NCBI GenBank assembly: GCA_050700835.1
Contig: JBOHDX010000026.1
Coordinates: 1 to 64,000, forward strand
From: JBOHDX01 sp050700835
Lineage (GTDB): Bacteria; Actinomycetota; Actinomycetes; Propionibacteriales; Nocardioidaceae
Reading direction: 5' to 3'
Length of the DNA stretch: 64,000 nt
The notes beneath the pieces are model-generated. The model was not told the DNA's origin. It made no database searches and saw nothing but the letters and a program-made list of their open reading frames with translations. Shown here piece after piece: positions 36,448-44,743 of the stretch. Within the stretch, counting starts at the first letter, position 1. Every line of letters begins with the position of its first letter. The position numbers and the translations under genes are program-made.

Positions 36448-37752
36448 TCATGCGGCCGGCGCCACCTTGGACAGGGCGTTGATGATCCGGTCGCTGACGT
36501 CGCCGTCGCGCACATCGGTGAGGTTGGCCAGCAGCTTGAGGGTGAACTTCATCAACCGTTCGTGGTGCAAGCCGTGCTGGGTTGCGAGCCGCATCACCTT
36601 CGGGTTGCCGATCAGCCTGACGAAGACCCGGCCCAGGGTGTAGTAGCCGCCGTAGCGCGCGTCGAGGGCCGCAGGGTACGCCGCCAGCGCGCGTTCGCGA
36701 TCAGCGTCCGGGCGACCCAGCGCCTGCGCGATCACCTCGGCCGCCATGGTCCCGGACTCGAGGGCGTAGGCGATCCCTTCGCCGTTGAACGGGTTGACCA
36801 TGCCTCCTGCGTCACCGACCAGCAGGACGCCGCGTGAGTAGTGCGGCTTGCGGTTGAAGCCCATCGGCAGCGCCGCCCCGCGTACTGGCGCCGTCATGTT
36901 CGGCTCGCGGAAGCCCCACTCCTCCGGGGTGCTGTCCAGCCAGCGGCTCAGCAGGTTCTTGTAGTCGACGTTGCGGAACGCCGCCGAGGTGTTCAGGATG
37001 CCCAGACCGACGTTGCAGGTGCCGTCGCCGACGCCGAAGATCCAGCCGTAGCCGGGCAGCAGCGACCCCTCGGGGCGTTGCCGGTCCGGGCGGCTGTCCC
37101 ACAGCTCCAGCCAGGACTCGAGCCAGTCGTCGTCGTGCCGCGGACTGGTGTAGTAGGTGCGGACGGCCACGCCCATCGGCCGGTTGTCCCGCTTGGCGAG
37201 GCCCATCGACAGGGCCAGCCGGGCGGAGTTGCCGTCCGCGGCGACGACGACGGGCGCATGGAACGTCAGCTCGGCGCCGGCCTTGCGTCCGGCGTCGTCG
37301 ACGGCGCGGGCGCGGACACCGACCACCCGACCCGTCGCGTCGGCAACGGGACCGGTGACAGCGGTGCGCTCGCGCAGCTGCGCCCCGGCCTTCTGCGCGT
37401 GACGGGCCAGCGTCTCGTCGAAGTCCATCCGCGTGCGGACCAGGCCGTAGCCCGGGTAGTCGGCCAGGTCGGGCCACGGCAGCTCGAGCGTGGTGCCGCC
37501 GCCCACGATCCGCAGGCCCTGGTTCTTGATCCAGCCGGGGGCGTCGACGTCGATGCCGAGCGCCAACAGCTGACGCACCGCGCGTGGGGTGAGCCCGTCA
37601 CCGCAGACCTTCTCGCGCGGGAACGCGGTCCTCTCCAGCACCATGACGTTGAGGCCCGCGTTGGCCAGGTGGTACGCCGCCGCCGAGCCTGCGGGGCCGG
37701 CGCCGACGACGATGACGTCGGCGTCCCGCTCGGGGGCGTGCGTCGCGGTCAT
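36448..37752 (-). CDS. menJ: FAD-dependent menaquinone/geranylgeranyl reductase
   Basis: 434 aa. FAD motif VIVVGAGPAGSAAAYHL (14-30) and the second FAD block GVLLVGDAGGMVNPFNGEGI place it in the geranylgeranyl reductase family. The characterised mycobacterial member MenJ saturates one double bond of the menaquinone tail. Proximity to menG, the polyprenyl synthase and nuo favours that role over chlorophyll- or archaeal-lipid-type chemistry. ATG 37752 (MTATHAPERD) follows AAGGAAG. Confidence 0.85.
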   Translation of the reverse strand: MTATHAPERDADVIVVGAGPAGSAAAYHLANAGLNVMVLERTAFPREKVCGDGLTPRAVRQLLALGIDVDAPGWIKNQGLRIVGGGTTLELPWPDLADYPGYGLVRTRMDFDETLARHAQKAGAQLRERTAVTGPVADATGRVVGVRARAVDDAGRKAGAELTFHAPVVVAADGNSARLALSMGLAKRDNRPMGVAVRTYYTSPRHDDDWLESWLELWDSRPDRQRPEGSLLPGYGWIFGVGDGTCNVGLGILNTSAAFRNVDYKNLLSRWLDSTPEEWGFREPNMTAPVRGAALPMGFNRKPHYSRGVLLVGDAGGMVNPFNGEGIAYALESGTMAAEVIAQALGRPDADRERALAAYPAALDARYGGYYTLGRVFVRLIGNPKVMRLATQHGLHHERLMKFTLKLLANLTDVRDGDVSDRIINALSKVAPAA

Positions 37753-37815
37753 GGCTTCCTTCGAACGGTCTTGGTGCGGTCGTCGCCGACTGCTGGGCCC
37801 ACCCATCCCGTGAGT

Positions 37816-37833
37816 TCGTGAAACGCTTCACGA
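37816..37833. promoter_or_regulatory. Palindrome with Rex-operator spacing upstream of menJ
   Basis: TCGTGAAACGCTTCACGA: two 7-bp arms with a 4-base spacer, centred on CG. GTGAA-N4-TTCAC is the core of the actinobacterial Rex (NADH/NAD sensor) operator, though the outer T and A of that consensus are C and G here. LacI-family operators also have a central CG. It lies 64 bases before the menJ start and 49 bases after the menG stop, so it could control menJ and possibly nuo. Confidence 0.5.
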
Positions 37834-37881
37834 GAGCCGTGGGTCAGTCTAGAACCGACCCAGGCCGCGGCGCGAGCGCGG

Positions 37882-38574
37882 TCACGGTGCAACGGCGTGG
37901 TGCAGCGCCACGACGCCTCCGGTGAGGTTGCGCCACTGCACATGGCTCCAGCCCGCAGCGGCGATTCGCGCTGCCAGCCCGGCCTGGTCCGGCCAGGCAC
38001 GGATCGACTCGGCGAGGTAGACGTAGGCGTCCGGGTTGGACGACATCGCGCGCGCCACTGGGGGCAGGGCGCGCATGAGGTACTCGGTGTAGACGGTGCG
38101 GAACGGCGTCCACGTGGGCGCACTGAACTCGCAGACCACCAGCCGGCCGCCGGGGCGGGTCACCCGCCGCATCTCGCGGAGCCCGGCGTCCGCGTGGACG
38201 ACGTTGCGCAGTCCGAACGAGATCGTGACCGCGTCGAACGTGGCCGCCGGGAACGGCAGCCGGGTGGCGTCGCCCGCAGTGAACGGCAGCCGAGGCCTGG
38301 CGTGCTTGCCGACCGAGAGCATTCCGGTGGACAGGTCGCACGGCACCACCAGGGCGCCGGCGGCCGCGAATGGTTCGCTGGACGTACCGGTTCCCGCCGC
38401 CAGGTCGAGCACCCGCTCACCCGGCTGAGCCGCGACCATCTCGACGACCCGGCGACGCCACCGCCGGTCCTGTCCCAGCGACAGCACGTCGTTGGTCACG
38501 TCGTAGCGCCGGGCCACGCCGTCGAACATGGCCGCGACGTCGCGCGGCTTCTTGTCCAGGGTCGCGCGGGTCAC
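37882..38574 (-). CDS. menG: Demethylmenaquinone methyltransferase
   Basis: 230 aa, UbiE/MenG family, S-adenosylmethionine-dependent, final ring methylation of menaquinone. Motif I is VLDLAAGTGT (55-64). DATRLPFPAATFDAVTISFG and GLRNVVHADAGLREMRRVTR are typical. GTG 38574 (VTRATLDKKP) gives the usual actinobacterial length; a longer frame runs into the divergent promoter region. It is divergent from menF with 53 bases between starts. Confidence 0.92.
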   Translation of the reverse strand: MTRATLDKKPRDVAAMFDGVARRYDVTNDVLSLGQDRRWRRRVVEMVAAQPGERVLDLAAGTGTSSEPFAAAGALVVPCDLSTGMLSVGKHARPRLPFTAGDATRLPFPAATFDAVTISFGLRNVVHADAGLREMRRVTRPGGRLVVCEFSAPTWTPFRTVYTEYLMRALPPVARAMSSNPDAYVYLAESIRAWPDQAGLAARIAAAGWSHVQWRNLTGGVVALHHAVAP

Positions 38575-38613
38575 CTGCCTACCCTCGCACGGCGCTGGTC
38601 GCCCCCCGCGCCG

Positions 38614-38619
38614 TACCCT
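38614..38619 (+). promoter_or_regulatory. -10 box of menF, leaderless start
   Basis: TACCCT is followed by 8 bases and then GTG 38628. There is no ribosome-binding site before the GTG, which fits a leaderless mRNA. The -35 is weak. Confidence 0.4.
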
Positions 38620-38627
38620 TGGCGGCT

Positions 38628-39905
38628 GTGACGACCGTGGCCCCCGCCGATCCCGCCGCGACACCCGTCGTTGCCCGGACCTCCCGGATCGACGACCCGG
38701 GACCGCTGCTCGACCTGTTGCCACCGGTCGACCCCGTCACGTGGGTCCGCAACGGCGAGGGCCTCGTCGGGTGGGGGAACGCGTTGTCCATCAGTCCCCA
38801 CGGCCCGTCCCGATTCGCCGACGCGCAGCGCTGGTGGGCCGACGTCGTCGGGCGTGCCGTGGTCCGCGACGAGCTGGGGCTGCCCGGCTCGGGACTCGTG
38901 GCCTTCGGCTCGTTCGCGTTCGCCGACGGGTCCGGCGCGGCATCGTCGATGCTCGTGCCGGAGGTTGTGATCGGGCACAGCCGACGCGATGGCGAGCCGC
39001 TCTGGTGGGTGACGACGGTGTCGACGTCCGCGCTCCCCGGCGTACCCGACCTGTCGCCCGCATCGCCGCCCGCCTCGCCGGTCGCTCTGCGCTACGCCGA
39101 CGGTGCGATGTCCGGCGCTGACTGGGCGCACCAGGTGCACGAGGCCGTGCGGCGGATCGGCTCCTCCGGGCTGGAGAAGGTGGTGCTGGCCCGCGACCTG
39201 CTGGCGATCAGCGACACGCAGATCGACGTCCGTTGGCCGCTGCGGCGCCTGGCCTCGTCGTACCCGAGCTGCTGGACGTACCACGTCCGCGGGCTCTTCG
39301 GCGCGACACCGGAGATGCTGGTGCGCCGCGAACGCGGGCTGGTCACGTCCCGGGTGCTCGCCGGCACGATCCGGCGCACCGGCGACGACGCGCATGACCT
39401 CGCCCTGGCCGGGGCGCTGGCCAGGTCCAGCAAAGACCTCGAGGAGCACGAGTACGCGGTGCGCTCGGTGGCGCACGCGCTGGCCCCGCACTGCACCAGC
39501 ATGAACGTTCCGGAAGCGCCGTTCGTGCTGCATCTCCCCAACGTGATGCACCTGGCATCCGACGTCGCCGGCGTCATCGGTCCGGCCGACGGCGACAGCA
39601 ACGCTCTTGCCCTCGCGGCCGCTCTGCATCCCTCGGCCGCGGTGGGCGGCACGCCGTCCGACCTCTCCGTTGACACGATCGCGGAGCTGGAGCAGATGGA
39701 CCGCGAGCGCTACGCCGGGCCGGTCGGCTGGATCGACGCGGGCGGCGACGGAGAGTGGGGCATCGCCTTGCGCTGCGGCATCGTCGACGGTGCGCGGGTC
39801 CGGTTGTTCGCCGGGTGCGGCATCGTCGCCGGGTCCGAGCCGGAGTCGGAGCTGGCCGAGGCGCAGGCGAAGTTCGTGCCCGTCCGGGACGCCCTCGGCG
39901 ACTGA
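38628..39905 (+). CDS. menF: Isochorismate synthase
   Basis: 425 aa, chorismate-utilising enzyme family, first committed step of menaquinone synthesis (chorismate to isochorismate). Blocks SSGLEKVVLARDLLAIS, EHEYAVRSVAHAL, ALHPSAAVGGTPSD, GPVGWIDAGGDGEWGIALRC and GCGIVAGSEPESELAEAQAK span the active site. GTG 38628 is chosen over longer readings that overlap the divergent menG. Confidence 0.9.
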   Translation: MTTVAPADPAATPVVARTSRIDDPGPLLDLLPPVDPVTWVRNGEGLVGWGNALSISPHGPSRFADAQRWWADVVGRAVVRDELGLPGSGLVAFGSFAFADGSGAASSMLVPEVVIGHSRRDGEPLWWVTTVSTSALPGVPDLSPASPPASPVALRYADGAMSGADWAHQVHEAVRRIGSSGLEKVVLARDLLAISDTQIDVRWPLRRLASSYPSCWTYHVRGLFGATPEMLVRRERGLVTSRVLAGTIRRTGDDAHDLALAGALARSSKDLEEHEYAVRSVAHALAPHCTSMNVPEAPFVLHLPNVMHLASDVAGVIGPADGDSNALALAAALHPSAAVGGTPSDLSVDTIAELEQMDRERYAGPVGWIDAGGDGEWGIALRCGIVDGARVRLFAGCGIVAGSEPESELAEAQAKFVPVRDALGD

Positions 39906-39996
39906 CGCCGCGAGCTCACGTTTCGAGGCGACTGAGGTGGGGCAGACCGGCCCGCAAGTGCGATCTCGCTTCCGCGGCGAGCCGCGAGGCAGCCGG

Positions 39997-40920
39997 TTAG
40001 CGCTGCTGCGCGGAGAGCCAGCCCATCGGGTCACCGGCGCCGAGGTCGGTGATCCCCGCCTTGTGCAGCGCACCGATCACGATGGTCCGCCGGGTCGCGC
40101 CGAACGCGAGCACGTGCGCCAGCATCCCGCCATAGGTGAAGACCTCGGGCGGCTCGCACTGTGCGTCCACGAAGGACTCGTCGAGCCGGCCCTCCTCGGT
40201 CAACGTCGTGACGAGCGCGGTGAAGGCGCGCCCGGCGTCGGCCAGCCGGGTACGCATGCTCGACACCGACTCGTGCGTCTCGACCGCGAAGTCGTACCGG
40301 TCGCCGGCGACGACGGTGTTCCACATCTGCAGCTGGCCGATCAGCCGTGACACGGCGGAGCGCAGCGTCGGCTCGTCGTCGATGTACTCGACCGAGATCG
40401 TGATCGGCTCGTCCAGCGTCTGTGCGTCGAGGCGGTCGATCCTGTCGACGATCTGCCCGATCACCCAGACGTGGTGGGCGACGATGCTCTGCAAGAGATC
40501 CATGGTGGTCACCTTCGTGCGCGCCGGGACCCGCAGGCCTCCGGCAGGATGGAAGTGGACGCCGCTCGGTGCCTCGAGCCAGAACGATCGGGAGGGACCG
40601 CGCCGCCACTGCGACGGGGTGACGCCGTAGGCCCGGGCGAATGCCCGGGTGAACGCCTCGTGCGAGCCGTACCCTCCCTCGACTGCGACGTCGAGGACGC
40701 CGTTCCTGCTCGACGACAGCCGATACGCCGCCCGCTCCAGCAGGATCCGGCGCCGGAAGGCGGCGGGGCTCTCACCGGCGATTGCTGCAACGACCCGGTC
40801 GAAATGGAACCGCGACAGGTGAGCCCGGCCGGCGATGGTCACGCCGGTCGCGTCCGGATCGTCGATCAGCTCAGCGACTGCGTCGACGAACCGCACGAAG
40901 GTGTCGGTTGCCTGGCTCAC
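39997..40920 (-). CDS. AraC-type HTH regulator fused to DinB-like domain
   Basis: 307 aa. Residues about 20-110 form an AraC double helix-turn-helix (HLSRFHFDRVVAAIAGESPA, EGGYGSHEAFTRAFARAYGV). After about residue 135 the sequence (VAHHVWVIGQIVDRIDRLD and later HVLAFGATRRTIVIGALHKA) matches the four-helix DinB/DUF664 fold, whose histidines bind metal. The pair suggests a regulator that senses a small molecule or metal through the DinB part. It converges on menF, so it is not obviously co-transcribed with men genes. Confidence 0.85.
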   Translation of the reverse strand: MSQATDTFVRFVDAVAELIDDPDATGVTIAGRAHLSRFHFDRVVAAIAGESPAAFRRRILLERAAYRLSSSRNGVLDVAVEGGYGSHEAFTRAFARAYGVTPSQWRRGPSRSFWLEAPSGVHFHPAGGLRVPARTKVTTMDLLQSIVAHHVWVIGQIVDRIDRLDAQTLDEPITISVEYIDDEPTLRSAVSRLIGQLQMWNTVVAGDRYDFAVETHESVSSMRTRLADAGRAFTALVTTLTEEGRLDESFVDAQCEPPEVFTYGGMLAHVLAFGATRRTIVIGALHKAGITDLGAGDPMGWLSAQQR

Positions 40921-41038
40921 GTCGACAATGCTCCCGCGGTACGGTTCCGGCTCACTTGATCGAGATTGCGCACTCGATCGGAGTAGTCGCTGGCGGCTGC
41001 GCTGTCATTGCCGCCCAGGCACTCCAATCCCTGGCACG

Positions 41039-42709
41039 TCACACCCGGCCGGCCAGCACCGCAGCAACCGCGTCGCGGATGCGGACGTCGAGGGCGCGTC
41101 GACTGTGCCGGTCGAGGGGCACCTCCACGACCTGGACGCCGTCCTGAACGCGCATGAGGGCAGCGCGGACCTGCTTGGCGTCGTCCGCATGGACATGGCC
41201 GACTCCTGCGGCCGCGCAGAGCGCCGCGAGATCAGCACCGGTGGGAGTGCCGAAGACACGTTCGAACGGTCCGGCGTGCTCCGTCGCGCCCTGCTCGAGC
41301 AGGCCGAAGATCGCGCCGCCGTCGTCGTTGGCCACCACGACGGTCAGATCGGGGCGCGGCTCGTCCGGTCCGAGGAAGAGGCCGTTGCTGTCGTGCAGGA
41401 AGGTCAGATCCCCCATGTAGGCAAGGGATTGCGACGACTTGCGGCCGAGGGCAGCGCCGAGCGCCGTCGAGACGGTGCCGTCGATCCCGGCCAGACCGCG
41501 GTTGGCCAGGACCATCCGCCGCTCACCGACCGGGTGCGACACGGCCATCAGGTCGAGGTCGCGGATCGGCTGCGACGAGCCGACCACGAGCAGGCCCCGG
41601 GGTCCCAACGACTCGGAGACGATCCGCGCGAGGCCCAGCCCGGTCAACCGGGGCTCGTCCGCGAGCAGGGCCGTGATTGCGCGCCGCGCGGCGCCGTCGG
41701 CCTGCGCCCACCGCTGCCTCCAGGCCGGGTCGTCGTGCTGCTCCACCCGCGCCGAGGCAAGCACGCGGCCGACTTGATGGCCCGCGTCGGCCCAAGTCCG
41801 CCGCCGCCCCGTCACCGCAAGAACGTCGACGTCGGGACGCGACAGGAGGTCCGAGACCGGTCGCGACAACGTGGGGTGCCCGAAGACGACGACCCGCTGG
41901 ATCGCACCGGACAGGCTCTGGTGGCCGAGCAGCAGTCGGTACGTCGCGATCGGATGGGTGCCCGTGCGCGCGCCCGACGACGGCTCGGCGAGCAACGGCC
42001 AGTCCGCGTCCTGGGCCAGCTGTCGTGCCCGCGGGCCGGCGTCGTCGCCGGCGACGACGACGGTGCGGGGGCCGAGGGGGAGGACCGTAGCGTCCGGTTC
42101 GAGCCACGGCGCCGGTGCCAGCCAAGGTGCGTCGCCGGCTCGGCCAGAAAGCGCGGACGGCGTCTCGTCCGGCAGCAGTGGAGGTGCGAAGCAGACGTTG
42201 AGGTGAACTGGTCCTGGGTCGTCACCCGTGGCGGTCGCCACCGCACGCGCCACCAGGGCGCGCCAGGCGCTGCCGTCCGCCGGCACGACTTCGGGCGCGG
42301 GTACGTCGGCCCCCAGACGTACCGCATTGCCGAACAGCCTCACCTGGTCCGTGGTCTGGTTCGCGCCGGTTCCGCGCAGATGGGCCGGCCGGTCCGCGGT
42401 GACGACGACGAGGGGCACCGCGGCGTGGTGCGCCTCCAGAACGGCCGGGTGCAGGTTGGCGGCGGCGGTGCCGGACGTCGTGACCACCGGGACCGGGCGG
42501 TGTGAACCTTTGGCCAGGCCAAGGGCCAGGAAGCCGGCGCTGCGCTCGTCCACCCGCACGTGCAAGCGCAGTCGCCGGGCGGCGTCGGCGTCGTGGAGTG
42601 CGAGAGCCAATGGCGCGGACCGTGAACCCGGCGCCAGCACGGCCTCGCGTACACCGCACCGGACCAGCTCGTCGACCATGGTCCGCGCCAGCGACGTCGA
42701 AGGGTTCAC
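41039..42709 (-). CDS. menD: SEPHCHC synthase
   Basis: 556 aa, thiamine-diphosphate enzyme adding a succinyl-semialdehyde unit from 2-oxoglutarate to isochorismate. The N-terminal APGSRSAPLALAL and VDERSAGFLALGLAKGS hold the conserved thiamine glutamate. GDLTFLHDSNGLFLG and VVVANDDGGAIFGLLEQGA form the diphosphate-binding region. GTG 42709 overlaps the menC stop (GTGA). Confidence 0.93.
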   Translation of the reverse strand: MNPSTSLARTMVDELVRCGVREAVLAPGSRSAPLALALHDADAARRLRLHVRVDERSAGFLALGLAKGSHRPVPVVTTSGTAAANLHPAVLEAHHAAVPLVVVTADRPAHLRGTGANQTTDQVRLFGNAVRLGADVPAPEVVPADGSAWRALVARAVATATGDDPGPVHLNVCFAPPLLPDETPSALSGRAGDAPWLAPAPWLEPDATVLPLGPRTVVVAGDDAGPRARQLAQDADWPLLAEPSSGARTGTHPIATYRLLLGHQSLSGAIQRVVVFGHPTLSRPVSDLLSRPDVDVLAVTGRRRTWADAGHQVGRVLASARVEQHDDPAWRQRWAQADGAARRAITALLADEPRLTGLGLARIVSESLGPRGLLVVGSSQPIRDLDLMAVSHPVGERRMVLANRGLAGIDGTVSTALGAALGRKSSQSLAYMGDLTFLHDSNGLFLGPDEPRPDLTVVVANDDGGAIFGLLEQGATEHAGPFERVFGTPTGADLAALCAAAGVGHVHADDAKQVRAALMRVQDGVQVVEVPLDRHSRRALDVRIRDAVAAVLAGRV

Positions 42710-43659
42710 GATCGCCGATCCTGCCGTACCGCCTCGACCTCGGCGAGCCGCTGCGCCCAGCGGTGCTGCACGTCGGGCGTCGCCTCGGGCCAGTCGGCGC
42801 TCTGGGGCCGGCTCACCGGCAGCGATCCGTCGACCGGCAGCATCGGCTGGTCGACGACGTCGTGGTCCAGCATCTGCACGGTTGCCAGGCCACAGTCGTG
42901 CGGCAGCTCCGGCAACGCGGCCGCGAGGGCGACCCCCGCGGCGATGCCGACCGAGGTCTCCAGTGCACTCGACACAACGACGGGCATGCGGAGGTCTCCG
43001 GCAATGCGCAGGCAGGAGCGCACTCCCCCGAGCGGCTGGACCTTGAGCACCGCGATGTCCGCGGCCTCCAGATCCCTGACCCGCATGGGATCCGTGGCGC
43101 GACGGATCGACTCGTCCGCCGCGATCGGTACGTCGACGCGCCGGCGCACACGGGCGAGGTCCTCGACCGCGGCGCACGGCTGCTCGACGTACTCGAGCCC
43201 TCCGGCCGCCTTGTCGAGAGCGCGGATCGCGGTCACTGCGGCATCGGCGTCCCACAGACCGTTGGCATCGACCCGCACCCGCCCTCCCGGGCCCAGCGCG
43301 TCGCGCACCGCCTCGACGCGGGCGATGTCGTCGGCGAGTGTCTGTCCCGCCTCGGCAACCTTGACCTTGGCGGTCCGGCAGCCACCGGCGACGACGACAG
43401 CCGCGGCTGCCTCCGGACCGAGCGCCGGGACGGTGACGTTGACGGGAACCGAGGAGCGCACCGGCTCGGGCCACGGCTCGTACGCCGCCTCGCGCGCCGC
43501 GGCCAGCCATGCCGCCGACTCGGTGGCGGCGTAGTCCCAGAAGGGGCTCCACTCGGCCCATCCGGCCGGTCCGCGCGCCAGCATGCCCTCGCGGACGGTG
43601 ATGCCGCGAAAGCGGGTGCGCATCGGGATGGAGTACGCCCGCCACGCCAGCCCGTCCAC
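42706..43659 (-). CDS. menC: o-Succinylbenzoate synthase
   Basis: 317 aa, enolase superfamily. Catalytic residues are visible in order: K100 (TAKVKV), D131 (VRVDANG), E159 (YVEQP), D182 (IAADES) and K206 (VLKVQP). It dehydrates SHCHC to o-succinylbenzoate. GTG 43659 (VDGLAWRAYS) is chosen. The open frame continues upstream through the left inverted repeat of the neighbouring unit, which begins 33 bases before the start, so its own promoter may have been altered. Confidence 0.92.
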   Translation of the reverse strand: MDGLAWRAYSIPMRTRFRGITVREGMLARGPAGWAEWSPFWDYAATESAAWLAAAREAAYEPWPEPVRSSVPVNVTVPALGPEAAAAVVVAGGCRTAKVKVAEAGQTLADDIARVEAVRDALGPGGRVRVDANGLWDADAAVTAIRALDKAAGGLEYVEQPCAAVEDLARVRRRVDVPIAADESIRRATDPMRVRDLEAADIAVLKVQPLGGVRSCLRIAGDLRMPVVVSSALETSVGIAAGVALAAALPELPHDCGLATVQMLDHDVVDQPMLPVDGSLPVSRPQSADWPEATPDVQHRWAQRLAEVEAVRQDRRS

Positions 43660-43691
43660 GGCGTGGACGCTAGCGCGCCCGCCCCCCGACC

Positions 43692-43741
43692 GAAGAATCG
43701 ACAATGCCGTCGCCACCACGCCCCCGATGCCGATTCCCTGG
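43692..43741 (+). repeat. Left 50-bp inverted repeat
   Basis: It starts GAAGAATCGACAATGCCGTC and has GCCGATTCC at positions 38-46, the same positions as in the right-hand copies. The middle is diverged. The stop codon of the enclosed gene follows at once (43742-43744). Confidence 0.6.
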
Positions 43742-44606
43742 TCATCCGGTCCAGCCACCGCGGCGGAGCAGAGCGACCAGCTGTCGCCCCACGCGGTCCT
43801 GTTCGTGCCGGGTCGCGCACGAGCTGAACATCAGCATCCTCGGCCCGACGATGGTGATCTGGTTGGCACGTTCCAGGTCGGCCTCCCACTGGAGTACGCG
43901 AATGTGCGGAATGCCGTGAATCTCGACCGCCGCGTCGTACTCCGCCCACTCGACGTCCAGATAGAACGGCCCGTCCTGGCGCTTATGCTTCGCCTGTCGA
44001 GTGGGCATGGGGAGTCCGAACCGGCGTCGGACCAAGTCGAAATCGTGCTCGGGCAACGACTGGATTCCACCCGCAGAATCGAGAATCGACTCCGCGATGA
44101 GGCCACGATGCCGGCAGGTGCCCCGGCGGCCCAGCGATTCGCGAAGATCGCGGGTGCGGACGATCCGCTGCTGTACCCCGGCCAGGATGAGGGCACGTGC
44201 TCGTCGGGGCACGGTGCTCCAGCTCGCCTCGTCGAGCAGGCTGCGCGCCGGTCGGGTGCGGCGCGGCCACCGAAGCGGGTGCACGTCCTCGTCACCGAGC
44301 CAGATCGACCAATGCGGCTCAACCACCGGATTGCTAGGCCGCCTCGAACCCATCGGCTGGACCACCTGTACCCGCGGTGGTACGCCCAGCCACTCGAAGC
44401 CGTCGAACAACAACGCGCTCGCGCCGCCGAGGCGCCGAACCGGGCGCGCACGCGGCGAGCCCGACCAGTGCCCATTGTCGCTCGGTCAGCGGACCGTTGT
44501 GGGTAACGATCACACCGCGCGCGGGTCGCTGCCAGCGGCCGGCCGCGACCTGAGCCCGCACGTGGCCGGTGCCGAAGTGGCCCGTCAGCAGCCGGCTCGT
44601 GAGCAC
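43742..44606 (-). pseudogene. Frameshifted AbiEi/DUF559-type gene (nuclease-like)
   Basis: The N-terminal frame reads VLTSRLLTGHFGTGHVRAQV, AGRWQRPARGVIVTHNGPLT and ALVGLAACAPG. After an apparent single indel near 44440 the next frame continues ALLFDGFEWLGVPPRVQVVQ to WLGDEDVHPLRW. The C-terminal part has YLDVEWAEYDAAVEIHG and DLERANQITIVGP, the D...E-x-H-G arrangement of the DUF559/Vsr-like fold. The C-terminal frame alone is 223 codons and might still be translated from TTG 44413. It is related in plan to the broken gene at 14.3-15.1 kb. Confidence 0.65.
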
Positions 44607-44619
44607 GCCTGTGGACAGC

Positions 44620-44669
44620 CCGAGGAATCGGCGTTGACGTAGCCAGGACGACCCAGATGTCGATTCTTC
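44620..44669 (-). repeat. Right inner 50-bp repeat
   Basis: It matches the outer right copy at 45 of 50 positions, in the same orientation and offset by 74 bases. Its ends (GAAGAATCG and CGATTCCTC) are themselves inverted repeats, so one copy could fold as a hairpin. Confidence 0.8.
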
Positions 44670-44693
44670 CGTCCACCCGCGCCGGCGCCGACC

Positions 44694-44743
44694 CCGAAGA
44701 ATCGGCGTTGACGCAGCCATCACGACCCAAATGTCGATTCTTC
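44694..44743 (-). repeat. Right outer 50-bp repeat, overlaps menE
   Basis: It is near-identical to the copy at 44620-44669, with ends GAAGAATCG and CGATTCTTC. The first 24 bases (44743 down to 44720) are translated as EESTFGS and the stop of menE. Confidence 0.8.

Larger units (their letters stand above)
43692..44743. mobile_element. Inverted-repeat-bracketed DUF559-like unit between menC and menE
   Basis: A 50-bp repeat at 43692-43741 (plus) is matched in reverse at 44694-44743 and again at 44620-44669. All copies start GAAGAATCGACA at the outer end and contain GCCGATTC near the inner end. The unit contains one frameshifted gene and no transposase. The right outer repeat supplies the last seven codons and stop of menE, and the left one sits just before menC. 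It therefore separates two genes that would otherwise be adjacent. Confidence 0.6.
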
